39,884 bases of DNA, from assembly GCA_036897625.1 (NCBI GenBank), contig JAYMTA010000118.1:1-39884 (forward strand), read 5' to 3'. This DNA is from Pelargonium cotyledonis. Lineage: Eukaryota > Streptophyta > Magnoliopsida > Geraniales > Geraniaceae. A program made the translations under genes and the position numbers. Below the pieces are notes generated by a model that was not told the DNA's origin, made no database searches, and saw nothing but the letters and a program-made list of their open reading frames with translations. This document shows positions 1-12,034 of the stretch, piece after piece; within the stretch, counting starts at the first letter, position 1; every line of letters starts with the position of its first letter.

Positions 1-1348
1 CTACTTCATCCTTGTCTGGTTCGGGTATTGGAATTCAGTTTCAACAATAATTGTATTTCGTTTATACTATTCATAAAATAGTAGGGTTTCCCATCAAAAA
101 AAGAAAAAGAAATATAAGCTATGTTATATTTCGCTTATTTTAAGTCAAACCAATCAGGTAGGGTTCTGAACCCCACCGTCTCAAGGTGGCATTCTTTAAA
201 AATAAAAATAAAAGTCAAGTCAACCGTAACATCACACTTTATTAAAATGTCACTCATACCCATCTAATAAACTTGTGAGAGCAGAACGATCCGTCCAGAT
301 CTAAAAAATTTAATGAGGTTTCACTGTGTCATTGTATATTTTTTTTTAAACATATATTTTTTCTATTAAATAATACTACTATATATTTATTTATTTATTT
401 TATCATAACATCATGCATGTTATACAATTTTACTATAAAAATATGAGATTTTATCATGGATGATACATGTGCAGACAGAGAAAGGGCAATAGATGTAATA
501 TGTAATTAGTGCTATTGTCAATAAATTCATGAATCAATAATAATAATGTTTTGTTGTTATTGTAGCTTCCAATTGAGGTGGAAAATTGCGAAGAGAGGTG
601 CAACAGGTATCAACTTGCGATTGCAACTTGCGAGAGACATTGCAAGTAGACATGGATGTTGCTTTTCCGCACCTTAAACAGCTGCTTCCACATCCAAATA
701 TATGTACTGCCAACTTTACCCCTATTAATTTTAATGCTTAAATTTTTTAATTTTTTTTATTTACCCCTATTAATTTTAATGGTTAAGTTTATATTTATTT
801 ATTTATTTATTATTATGTACTCTCTCATCTCCATGACAGACCTTTTACACTTATCTTCAATTTTTTTTTTATTTTTTGTAACTCTACCACATACTGTTGC
901 CGTCGAATTTAAGAGGTCAAGAAATTGAACTAATCCAAGTGATTTTTTTGAAGCTAAAAAACATCGCGACATAATTGTAAGTGCTTTAAGTTTGTTTATA
1001 TTAAGTTTTTTTAGTACCAATTTTATCACAAAAATCGTTCAACCAATAATCAACACAACTAGATAAAACTCAAAACACGAGTTGAGAAAGAAATTAAGGA
1101 TGAAATATCATAAATGAGATATATTAGTGAAATAAACCTACAGAAAAATGGAACTCTAACCTGTTCTTAATTCTTTTTTAAACAAAAAAAAATTATAAAA
1201 ATGATTTTGGGACGGAAAGTATTTTCGAATCCAAAGATATCACTAAGCTGTGTCCTACCGGTCGTTTTTGGCGGCTTAAATAATCCTCACAGTGAGTGTC
1301 GAAACTATCCTTGTCGGATTCCCTAAACGTAAGTGCACCACAATTACA
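1..1348. other. AT-rich upstream intergenic DNA, no gene recognised
   Basis: There is no convincing coding region here. The longest open frames (656-928 on + and 1193-1477 on -) have low-complexity or unrecognisable translations and no splice context. Positions about 140-215 read, on the minus strand, as a stretch with a tRNA B-box-like GGTTC core, possibly an old SINE fragment, but no target-site duplication is visible. Around 788-812 there is a TTTA-type simple repeat. The segment is best read as distal upstream DNA of the ASG1-like gene. Confidence 0.5.
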
Positions 1349-1895
1349 CACGTGCTGATACCACACAGCGAGTACGGAATTTTTGTCTTGTTCTGAGAGT
1401 ACTAAATGGACAACTCTAGAGAATACGGTGTCAACTTTATCCACTTGAGATTTCCGGGCTCTATCGTCTGCGGACATCCCTATTCTGCCTTCGGTGTATA
1501 TCTTATCTTATGCACAGCCAATCCATCTATCGTGATCTGGTAAGGAACATGATGCCAATCAACGGTTACTACGAGGAGCTCACGAAAATAAAAAATGGCC
1601 GGCCTCACCGGATCCCTTCAGCCACTCCGCAGTCTACGTGTCTACCTCAAGAACAATGCTTGACAAGCAATCTCTGGATCGGCCGACACGTGTCGCACCG
1701 AACCAACCACCGCCGTCATTTGAAAGAAAACCGGGCCCCACATATATCCATTAACTCATACATGTCTGCCAGCACACCCCAACAGTGAAATTCCGGTTCG
1801 ACCCCTTCCTCCCAACCCCTTATTATCCCCAAGTCGAGGCCCTCTTTCGGTAAACTCAGTCGAAAGCGCACGTGTGAGCCGACTTCACTCACGTG
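1349..1895 (+). promoter_or_regulatory. Cluster of G-box/ABRE-type ACGTG motifs upstream of the ASG1-like gene
   Basis: Five ACGT-core motifs lie within about 550 bp: CACGTG at 1349-1354, ACGTGTC at 1636-1642, the 12-bp perfect palindrome CGACACGTGTCG at 1684-1695, CACGTG at 1869-1874 and CACGTG at 1890-1895. CACGTG and ACGTGTC are the classic G-box and ABRE cores bound by plant bZIP (ABF/AREB) and bHLH factors. The last two lie within 200 bp of the start codon and may be in the 5' leader. ABA or stress control is an inference, consistent with the reported osmotic-stress and germination role of ASG1. The transcription start was not determined. Confidence 0.55.
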
Positions 1896-2072
1896 CTCGC
1901 CATCGTTAAGATATCGTGGTCTTCTTCTTTTCCTCTGCTTCCTGAGTTCATTTTCGTGTAGGGTTTTCAGTTTCTCGGACGTGTCGAGATTTGATATTCC
2001 GATTCCGTGGGGGTTTGATATTCCGACAACTCCTTGACCGTCCGGTGAGGTTCTTTTCTCGGGTGGAATTCG

Positions 2073-5000
2073 ATGGTTCAGTTGATGCAATCTGGGAATC
2101 TTCGACCGGACACGTCGTGTCGGGACAAGGTTCCGGTGAAATTAGAGATCGAGGACCCCTTGGAGGACGAGCATGGTCCGCTCAACAAGCGATCTAAAAA
2201 TTCTTCCCCTTTTGATCAGGTATCGGTTCAATTATTGTTTGTTTGGTTGTTTACAAAGAAAATTCGTTGGGATTTTATTAAATTTATCGAGTCTACCTCG
2301 TTTTATGGTTAGTTCAACCTGAAAACTTGATAGTTTTAGTCAATCAGGTATTGGGGAAGAGTGAGAATTTGAAGGAAATCAAAGTTGTAAGCTTTATTCC
2401 TTCAAGAAAAAGAATCCTTTTGATACCAAGAATCTGTTTTGATTGCTTGATTGAAATATTTGTAGTATGCTGAGGTTTAACTTTACCTAATATCAGTTAA
2501 ATCAGCAGCCAATAACTGTGTTGATGTGTGTTTTTCAATTAGTGATACATAGTCTGTGGGGATGAATTTGACTTTGTGTTGTCTCCATGTTTAATCTGAG
2601 TGCTGTTGCTCGGTTTTTGGGAATTATATGATCCGGAGGGTCGTTTTGTTTAGCTTATAGCTTATCTAGGATTTTGGTTTAATTTTTGTTGAGGTTTTGA
2701 CCCTTCACTAAGACGTTTAAGGGGTGCATAGGGTCATGTATAGATGTCTGGTTTGAGTCTTTTTGAGGTTTTGGGTTGTAATTCAATGTTTCACATTTTT
2801 TATTTTCATAGATTATAGTGGTCTAATTCGTTCTTGTTGAATAACTTACAGTGGGGATCAGGAGCAAATGCATTCCCGATACCACCTTCTCAATACAATC
2901 CACTTGATGAGCCTAGCCCTTTGGGTTTGCGGCTGAGGAAGAGCCCATCACTACTAGATTTGATTCAAATGAAGCTCTCTCAAGGGAGTGCTTCATCTAT
3001 AGAAGCTACACAGAGTCAGAGTTTCAACTCTGGAGTTAAAAAGGAAGGTAAAGGTGTCACTGCTTCAGTTACTACTGATAAGCTAAAGGCTTCCAATTTC
3101 ACAGCTTCACTATTGAGAATCGGTCGATGGGAGGTACTTACAACATGGTTTTTATTAATTGGAAGTTTTATTGCATGACATCTTTTGAAGCTTTTCATAA
3201 CTTTATGTTATTCTACAGTATATATCAAGATATGAAGGTGATTTGGTCGCCAAATGCTACTTTGCAAAGCATAAACTCGTTTGGGAAGTTCTTGAAGGCG
3301 GTCTCAAAAGTAAAATAGAAATCCAATGGTCAGATATTATGGGTTTGAAGACGAACTGTCCCGATGATAGTCCCGGCACATTGAATGTTGTGGTAATGAT
3401 TTGTGCTTGCATTTGTTAGAGTGATCAGTACATATGTAAAAAGAATAATTTATTTAGATACTGGATCTTTCATGGTGGTGCAGCTTGCTAGACAGCCTCT
3501 TTTCTTCAGGGAAACCAACCCCCAGCCTAGGAAGCACACTTTATGGCAGGCAACAGCTGATTTTACTGATGGACAGGCTAGCATACACAGGTAATATTGG
3601 TGTGTTTATCTCTGTCATAAGAGTGAAGTCTGGGTAAATAGAATAGTTTGCTCTTGCTGGATGACGACCGACTAGCTTCTTACAGTTTTACTCTCCATTA
3701 TTTGCTCGTTCTATCATCTTTAATGTGCTATTAATGTCTTCATGATTTCTATTTTGTCTTATTCTGTTGACTGTTGGGTGTCTACAGGGGATGTTATTAA
3801 ATTTTTCCTCCTACATTACATGCTTTTTTCAAGCAACTAAATGAAAGAATACTCTTTAGGCCAAGATAATATTGACAATGTTAGTATTTCTTAACTATGT
3901 GTGTGCTTGAACTTGGGAATTAGAGAAAGAAAACCTCTTCAAAAATTGTCTTTCCTTTCTGATTGTGCAGTTTGAATTCTGGGTCAATTTCTAGGATTTG
4001 AAACTCTAGAACATATTTTTAGATGTGGCCAAGTATTGTGTCTGTACATAAGTCTGTGGGATTAATTGGCCATTTAAAGGAAGTTTTAAATTTTTTTTTT
4101 AAAGTGAATTTTATGTTTTCTGTCGGAGTATTCAGTTTGTAAGTTTTGATGCTTAGACACTAGCGATTAATATGTTTCTTTCAGGCAACATTTTCTGCAG
4201 TGTCCTCAAGGGTTGTTAAATAAGCATTTTGACAAGCTTATTCAATGTGACATGCGTCTCAACTTCTTAAGCCGACAGCCAGAAATAGTCCTGGATTCAC
4301 CACATTTTGAATCACGAGCCTCTGCTTTTGAGGACACAGAAGATTCCAAGAGTCATGGTTTTGATCGTGTAGATTCTGGTAAAGGATCAGCTGTATCTAG
4401 CTTCCATGATGCAGCATCACCAGCACCATCTCAATCATCTTCTCTGAACATAGATCAATCAGAGCCTTCTGGTACAGGATTGGAACAGCGCTCCCGCGAA
4501 GCTCCTTCCCCCAGCTCAGGTTAAAAATCTAACCAGTTTTGGTTTGAAGCAAATAATATAATAAATTTCACACTATAGGCATGATTTAAATTACATGTTC
4601 TTATTAGCCTTGGCCAAATGCCGTTACTGAGAGATTTGAATTTGCCTCTTTGTCATGTTAGTGATGGACACTCGTGCAATTGAAGGGAATGGGAATTCTG
4701 AAGCTACTGATTCTGAAGGGCGTAGGAACTGGGAGCAGATGAACATGCCGGGGCTCCACCCATCTATGTCAATGAGTGATCTGATGAACCACCTTGGACA
4801 TTGTATCTCAGAGCAGATGACTGCCGGAAATCCTGCCTTTACTGAGGAGGGATCAGATTGCCAGGAAATGCTGGAGGGCATTGCACAGTACCTGCTCAGC
4901 GACACTCAATTTACAACTGCAGCATCTGATGAGAAACTTATGTCTAGGGTTAATTCTCTATGTTGTCTTCTGCAAAAGGACCCTCCATCGGTGCAGAACT

Positions 5001-5272
5001 TGCAAGCTTATGGGGAGAGCTTTGAAGGACCTCATGATGAAAATGACATTCAGAGTAAACAGACCCTTGAAGCAGGACGGGATTTCTTTAAGAACAAAGA
5101 TATCAAGGCAACTATAGGGGACTCAAAGGATGTCTCTTGCTCCAAGCAGCCACTGGGCATGTCAAGGAAAGACTCGTTTAGTGATCTACTGCTTCATCTT
5201 CCTAGAATTGCGTCTCTCCCGAAGTTTCTGTTTAACATATCCGAAGAGGATGGTGAGAGTCAAGCTAGATAA
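2073..5272 (+). CDS. ASG1-like: ASG1-like protein (ALTERED SEED GERMINATION 1 family), 6 exons, 551 aa
   Basis: Exons: 2073-2219, 2852-3133, 3219-3392, 3484-3590, 4185-4519, 4662-5272, all with GT-AG borders and consistent phases (0,0,0,2,1), giving 551 aa. The start is the first ATG after an ATG-free leader. The conserved core (about residues 137-290) contains LRIGRWE, YISRYEGDLVAKCYFAKHKL, VWEVLEGGLKSKIEIQWSDI, LARQPLFFRETNPQPRKHTL and QHFLQCPQGLLNKHFDKL, which I recognise from Arabidopsis ASG1 (At2g24100) and its paralogue At4g30780. I recall this core being called a TRF2/HOY1 PH-like domain; I am less sure of that name. The rest is polar and serine-rich, with a possible basic patch (NKRSK) near residue 40. 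Biochemical function is unknown; the family is linked to germination and osmotic-stress responses. The head-to-tail neighbourhood with ATG11 matches Arabidopsis chromosome 4. Confidence 0.93.
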
Positions 5273-6193
5273 CCTGTTATTTCACCTGTTGTAGAACCCT
5301 GTCTGGTGATTCTCATTTTGAAGAGATGCTTGGTGGTTGTTTGAAATGAAATCCCAGAGGATTCGGAGATTTGTGTTGATGAAGAATCCGGAAGCATGTA
5401 ATGTAATTATTAGGTGTTGTAGCTCCTGTCTGTCATGTTTTATCTATTTCTAAAAGTAAAGCACTCAAAAGCAAGATCTTATCTTTGTTTCTTGTTGGAT
5501 CTTTTTCCTATGTAAAGCACTCAGAAAGCAAGCTTAAAAGCTTATTTCTTCATAAATTGGAACCACCAACTGAACCCCAAATCACAACAATCACCAATAA
5601 CAATTGATGTTTCTTTGTAAGAGATTTGGAGGAATAGAAAAAAGTTTGAAGCATATACCTACACAGAGTAGATTGATTTTGTAAATATATAATTGATCCT
5701 AGTGAAAGGCACATTCTTTGAAATATGGTAGCAGAATGCTTTCAAGAACACCATGAAACAAGCTAAGTAGCACAGTCGGTAAAGTAACAAACAAGCAAGC
5801 AAACCCATAGAGATATGACCAAGGTGACACTGGAGCAGATTTCATCAACTTTACAAATCCCTAATCTTAATTATGGGAACACTCATTTCAACAAGGAAAA
5901 GGAACTTAAGAATGATTTGAGTGAATAATATGCTATGACAACACTGTTTCAGTGAAAGAATATTATACTTTTTTAAGTGAACAACTAATTGATCTCCCTA
6001 ATCCACAACAGATTTGAGGGCAAAGGCTATATATGTCATCCTTATAGATCACCATTTTGTGCCATCATGCACTTGGTAATTCACCAATCATCCTATTGTA
6101 TGGTTTGCTCCTTTTTTTTCATTTCGTATATTGCAGAAGAAGCAAGACATGGAGTAAACAGGAAATGGCAAGAAAAAAGTAAAACAGAGAAAT
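5273..6193. other. Convergent 3' intergenic region between the ASG1-like and RING genes
   Basis: This holds the 3' UTR of the ASG1-like gene (probably to about 5450) and, from the other side, the 3' UTR of the RING gene. A short near-repeat, 'aaagcactca(g)aaagcaagc', occurs at about 5458-5475 and again at about 5514-5532. No further gene or transposon is evident. An open frame at 5989-6219 (+) overlaps the RING gene 3' end and shows no coding features. Confidence 0.6.
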
Positions 6194-8791
6194 CTAAGCC
6201 AAGTTATTCACACATATGAAGCAAGGAGGATCTCTCAACTGTTCTTCAGGTGTGACAAGCTCCAAGCACTTGCTGTGAAAGACATGGCCACACGCCAAAA
6301 CAGCAGCCTCCGGAAGGCTGGAAGTCCCAGGCTGCCTTGCCGAAGGAGGATTTGCTAGATCTTCATCACATATCCAGCAGCTGTATTCGATTGCTTCACA
6401 CGCCTCATGGATAACTACAAGAGACATTTTTCTGATAAGTGATGCCGCTACAAAACTTGATTTTTTATTTCATCAAATCTAGGCAATAGAACCCAGTATA
6501 GTTGTGTCACCCTCTATACTCGGATATTGTTTAATGGCTGAACATTTCCTAATTCCCTTGTTTGGTTAAGTATAATTGAAATGACATAAATTTGAAAATC
6601 TTTGAAGGTTGTGATGCTACTACAAATATATCATTGTTGCTGACTGATAAATTATTCAAAATTTCACCTGCATATGCCTATTTAGGAAAGTGTTACCATT
6701 TCTAACCAGAAAAGCTAGCATGACCGGGTTCTCTTTTCCACTTATTTTCATTGTCTCATGTATGGTACTTACAATTGAAGAGTAAAAATAAGTATGTCTA
6801 GTCCAAATATACCCTATTAAGAATTAACCGTATAGAAGCTTTAAAGGAATTGATTCATGGAGTGAACAATGGATGCTTAAGATATTTGCACAGATAAAAT
6901 TTATACAGGGAGAGGGTGTCAAACAAACCTGTAGATATTTCACCCCTGATGGTAGGATAATGATGCTTGTGATCTTTCCACTTCGATCGTGGCTTAGTTG
7001 CATGATTGGGAGGGAGAAACTTCTGTAGCGAAACCTGGCTTGGGGATTTAGTTGTGTGAGTATGATTCTTATTAGCTGGTTGCGCAGACGCTTTGCTGCT
7101 CTGTACAGGCTGCCACCTTTGAGACTGACCTGGTTTATGCACAAAGCTAGGAGCTCCAGTTGGATATCTACTATTCTTATTAACTGATGAAGCAAATTCT
7201 TTGATGTTCTGAACAGGCTGCCTAGATTGATCTGCTTTACCTGCAAGCGTAACTGATAAACAATATAAGGTAAATGATTCATTTTCAATGAGAAGAATTC
7301 ATACTAGAATGTATAGCATTACAGCATTTGAGAGATCTCATCTCTTTTCAAATGCGAAAATTTCAAGGGCATGACATTTTTCTTGTTTGTTCAATCCCCT
7401 TTTAGTGATGACAAGGGATTCTGCTAACAATACAATGCTGTAAATAAGTCACAGAATACAAACAACCATGCTGCCTGCAATCCATTGAAGTTGATGGATT
7501 TGACATGTTACATATCAGATCTTTTTTATACTGTCATGATGAATTTTACATGCATTTGGGGATTTTATGAATCTCAAGACTACAATGTTCAAATCACTAA
7601 TACTCCGTATGTAGTTTGATAATCCTAGTCTTCTAGACAAACCTAAAATAGTGAATATGCAAGGCCAAACGATAAAAATGTCGTTTCAACTTCTAAGGAT
7701 CATACTTTTTCCTCTTTCTCCGTTGGAGGCAGTCCTTTATTTGAATCATTGCTGATATTTTGAATTATGAATTCTATTTTAAAGTAGTAGCAAATTCTGA
7801 CTTCCAGAACTATATTGACTCTGCATAGTTTTCCAAGAATATACCCATATCAGTGGTTCCTAGAAATGTATGAAAGCTCATATAGTTTCATCTTGAAATG
7901 ATCTACTGGCATATACCTCTAGTTCAAAGGATTACACAGGACGGACTATGACACGATCAACCAAAGGTATCTGCCAAGAGCAGCAATGGAAAGGGGCTTC
8001 GGCTAGGCATCCCCCTTGTCATCCTGAGACCATTCATTGTGATATGTATGGTAATTACGATTTAAGGAAAAAGGGAGAATCCAGTTATGTTTAGTTCAAC
8101 CATGGCCTATTAAGGTATGTCCTCTCAGCAAACAGTTTACCATAGAATTGAATAGCAGGTCAACCAATATTGTAAGGAATTGGCTCATAGCATTGCATCT
8201 AGGATAATTGTGCAGATATATAAACATCAAACAGGAAGATAAAAACAAGAAACAAACCAGATGGTTGTTCTGATGATTGTTGGGAAGAGTCGGGCTTCTT
8301 CTTTTCTCGCCAAACCAGGCAGGTACGAGGAGCTGCAGTTGTTTGTGTAACATTCTTGTTAACTGATGGTGCAGAGGCCTTACATTTGCGAGCGGGCTGG
8401 TACCGTAGAGGTTGACCTGCTAGCAATTGTCATGGCATAAACAAAATAAAAACCCTACTTTCTTTCTTTCTTTTTCGGTTACAAAAGACCCTACTTTATT
8501 TACCATAAAAAAACAATACCAAACACAAGAACTACATTGCAGAAGTGTGACCCATAAATATTATAACCTAAATGCCCAAATTGAGAAAAAGGCGCCTTCA
8601 ACAACAGTAGGCAAGTTTTAAACAGTTGAAAGAAGCAAATATTCCATAGAAAAAGAAAAGAGTAACATACCAGATGAGTGAGTTTTTACAGAGGGTTTTG
8701 CTGCCACATTGTTCTTGGTTTCTTGATGGAGTCCAGGTGGGTTTCTGGAGTTAACTTTCCGTTTATCAGTAGAATCAGGAGGAGAAGCCAT
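6194..8791 (-). CDS. RING-finger (C3H2C3) protein with N-terminal repeats, 4 exons, 281 aa
   Basis: On the minus strand the exons are 8671-8791, 8258-8416, 6929-7240 and 6194-6447. All three introns are phase 1 and the joined frame is 281 aa, starting MASPPDSTDKRK. The last exon carries a complete RING: C221-x2-C224, C250-x-H252-x2-H255-x2-C258, then C273-x2-C276 (segments CWICDE, ACGHVFHSKC, PPCFIC), only five residues from the C-terminus. This predicts an E3 ubiquitin ligase; substrate and location are unknown. Residues 41-197 are basic and rich in Gln, Ser and Pro, with three degenerate copies of a unit ending in (S/A)xNKN. No signal peptide or membrane segment is seen. The exon 4 acceptor at 6448-6449 was chosen because the alternative acceptor ten-odd bases downstream gives an immediate in-frame stop. 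I do not know a named orthologue. Confidence 0.82.
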
Positions 8792-9304
8792 CTAGGTCGA
8801 TTCCTTTTTGGACAAGGAGAAGTTGCTTTGCAGACCCAATTCTAGTAAAAAAGAAATCCAACCCATTTAAGAAAAATGACAATATTTCACATCTTGATGA
8901 AGAAAGAAGGAGAGGAAACACACCCAGATGACAAAACACAACTTGAGATCCCAATCAATAAGCTACTGAAGAAGAAGAAGAAGAGCAAATATGATTTTAT
9001 ACATAAGCTACTGATCGATTTCCAAGTTTTTGTTCTGTTTTATTTTCTGGGTTTATACAATCTCAGCCCTGCAACAGAAAAAAAAGAAGGTATTTGGCAG
9101 AGAAGTAGCAAAATACCAGGAAGAATCTGAGACTCGTTTTATGTAAAAAGGTGATTGGAGCGATATTGGGAGAGATGGAGCTTGAGAGTTGAGACTCAAT
9201 CAGTGTTTGGACTGATTTTATAGGTTTTGGTTCCCATTTACTTTTTGGACCATATGGCCCTTCTCTTTTACTTGCACTAGTGACAAACCGACTTTATAAA
9301 TACC

Positions 9305-9331
9305 TTTTTTTTTTTTTTTTTTTTTTTTTTT
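9305..9331. repeat. Poly(T) run of about 27 bases
   Basis: An uninterrupted T homopolymer in the spacer upstream of the RING gene. On the minus strand it is a poly(A) run and could be the tail of an old retro-insertion or a poly(dA:dT) promoter element. I see no flanking target-site duplication, so neither reading is established. The exact length is prone to assembly error. Confidence 0.8.
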
Positions 9332-9448
9332 GTATCTAGCAAGCAACAGTCATCTTTTTCATAATTTTTTGGTTTGATTTTCTTTCGGACAAAAATTAAA
9401 AGACACCCATAGAAAAGCATGCATGTCAAAGGTAAAAAACAAAAGACA

Positions 9449-9512
9449 AACATCCTTCAACCTTCAATCTTCAACCTTCAACCACCTTCAACCACCTTCA
9501 ACCTTCAACTTG
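9449..9512. repeat. CTTCAACC-type minisatellite
   Basis: Units such as CCTTCAAC and CCTTCAACCA are repeated in tandem about seven times with small variants. The array sits just beyond the 3' end of ATG11. No function is apparent. Confidence 0.75.
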
Positions 9513-9793
9513 CAGAGCAGAGCCACAATATGAAGCAGAATCATCTTTATACAGTAACAAAGAAGCATAAATGTTGAGCACTGAATTTGATATTCACATA
9601 CTTGTAAAAGAAAATTTTCATATACACAAATGGATAGACTAACCGAATTGAATGGGATCATCCATCAGTACTGTACAGAGAATAGAAGAAAAGCAAGTTC
9701 AGCTCAGGATCAGATCCGCAATGAGCTGCTGTTTGGATATATTACATATGTACAACACTTGATTCTTCCATCATGTCTATCTGCAGGGAGGGA

Positions 9794-11996
9794 TCAGGAA
9801 GATGGTGATGAATGAATGGAGGTATCAGGTAACATGGCTACTGTCACTATGAAGTATTCACAGCCAACAGGAAGACCGTATGGATTCCAAGTTATTCCGG
9901 GATTCATGGTCAACCCTTCAGTCCTAGTGTCAGTTGTCAAGTGATCCGTTTTATCTGCACGCTCAACCTCAGACTTCACGGTCTGGCGTTCGATATGTAC
10001 TATCTGCCCAACGATGTAGCTAGGTCGGTTTGGAAGATGGTCTACAAATAATGCCACTGATTCAGCAGACAGATAGTACTTTGAGGAGTTCCGGATGACT
10101 GCCTCATAATGCCCGGCTGAGTTGAGAACAAATGCTGCAATCTCATGGACTTCCAGGCGACCAAAAGATATCTTTTCCTTGTTTGCCTAGAGAAAACAAA
10201 TTAAGACATTTAGAGAGGAGAAAAAACAAGTCAGAAATGAGATGTGTGCATATCATAACGTTGCAAGGACGGAACATTAAGTTGGAGGAAGGACGAAATT
10301 CAAAGAGAGCACATATGCTTGAAACTTTGCCATCACAGGAATGATATAACAGTCCAATGACTGGCTATTACTATTAGTTCTGCTAGAACAAGAATTAAAC
10401 CAATGGTATTCAGGTACAATTAGCCAGAGCACAGTTGGGGTCAAGTGAAATTATGAACTACTGGTTCCACCAAATTTGTGCACATTGACTTAATATCACA
10501 CAACCTACTTTAAAGAGGCAAAAAAACAATTGACTAGGCCCTTCATTATGCATTCATAAATAGTGAAAATTTAAATCCAGAATACCTCATATACCACTTA
10601 TTTTTGTGAGCCTACCAGTAGTAAACTAAAATGAAGCCATTGACAAGTGAAGAAAAAGTTACCTGCTTCTCAAGCTGATGCTTTGTAAATATAGTTTTAA
10701 CCAGCTCTTTCTTTTCTTCCAATTCCTTCTTAAGTTGTTCATTTGCAGCTTCAACTTTAGGATATTTGTCAAGCAACTCGTCGCGATGTCGAGACAAGAA
10801 TCCAACTCTATCTCCAAGGACACAGATACACTTCCGGAACTCAGCAGTATCATCATCTTCACTGTCATTTACGGAACTGAATTTTGAAAGTAAAGTAATC
10901 ATTAACAAGTTTGGAACAGGAACGCAAAAAAAATAAAGCAACATAATACTGAGAAAAGCCTACAAACTACAAGTACTAGACTACTGGCAAAAAAAAAGTA
11001 TTGGCTTTCTCTGCATAATAAATCAAAGTTCCTCTTATTGTCTCCATTTTATATAACACGAATCAAGCTCCTTCGTTATGAAATATTGAGTAGTGATGTC
11101 TGAAGATATACTGTCATTCTGTTACAATAAAGGGGGTGAAAAAGAGTGGAGTATTCCAGAAACCAACTTACTTGGCCAATGACTGAGCAAGAGCCCGCAA
11201 CGAATCAGCAAAACCAACCACCCCACCTGGAGCATATACGCAGTTCCGAAGTCGTTCAAAAAGGCTGCGCATTTTCACAGCAGATGCACGCAGCGCACCA
11301 TAATCTGAGGCCCTTCGATCAGCTGCACAAAGATGGGCTTGGGCTTCCTCTCTTGCTTCATGTAAGCAATTCTCCAAGTGAGCGCAATTCATCTGGCTCA
11401 CATAAAGGACGAAAAAAATTACATCAGAATACACAAAGGTAATATAATAATAATATTAAGTGAATTATGCTTATTTAGGCAATAGAATGAACTCAAAGTA
11501 GTAAGTAACAAATCCACATAAAATATTTGGCTTAGAGATATTCATGTCGAAACGAAATTAAAAGACAAAATCATTATGTTAGTAAACAAGTTCTAATAAA
11601 AAAAAATAATAAACAACACAAACAAGTACACTTTTGGAAAAAATCAGACATAACATATATGAAATACTTAACAATCACCTGCAAGTACCTACAACTACTA
11701 ACCTGACTTCATCCAAGATGCTAAATTCAAGTTCAACTTTTAGAAGTTTTCAGTAAGTTCAAATATTTCCTACCAACCATAAGTGGAGAGCTAAACATAA
11801 ACATCCAACCAAACTGACTCAAGCTTCACCTTGCATAATCAAACTGCAATAGGCAATTCTATAATATATGTTTATTACTTGGAATTTGAATCAAACCATG
11901 GGCAGAGTTACATTGGGATACAATTATTTAGTTTATTAATTAACGGATTCAATCAAGAAATAAATAGTTCTGAAAAATTATGAAAAAAGAAAGATG

Positions 11997-12034
<38 letters not shown>

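Larger units (their letters stand above)
8792..9793. other. Spacer holding the RING-gene leader/promoter and the ATG11 3' end
   Basis: The 5' leader and promoter of the RING gene lie at about 8792-9250 and the 3' UTR of ATG11 at about 9550-9793. Both genes are read on the minus strand, so they are head-to-tail with only a few hundred bases between them. The gap also holds a 27-base T run and a short CAACCTT-type tandem repeat (listed separately). An open frame at 8876-9130 (+) looks like shadow coding of the RING-gene leader. Confidence 0.55.

Noticed and set aside
1193-1477. 94-codon minus-strand open frame upstream of the ASG1-like gene
   Set aside because: The translation matches nothing I know, and the segment overlaps the probable promoter with its G-box; likely chance.
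4782-4940. CTGATGA/GAAAC words suggesting a hammerhead ribozyme
   Set aside because: They lie in ASG1-like coding exon 6 and no flanking helices can be formed.
6194-6433. RING gene as a 77-aa single-exon protein, or splicing to the acceptor next to its ATG
   Set aside because: The acceptor just before AAAAATG gives an in-frame stop after phase-1 joining, whereas the acceptor at 6448-6449 fuses four exons into a clean 281-aa frame.
9449-9512. Short tandem array as a possible CRISPR-like array
   Set aside because: Units are contiguous without unique spacers, in a plant nuclear context; it is a simple minisatellite.
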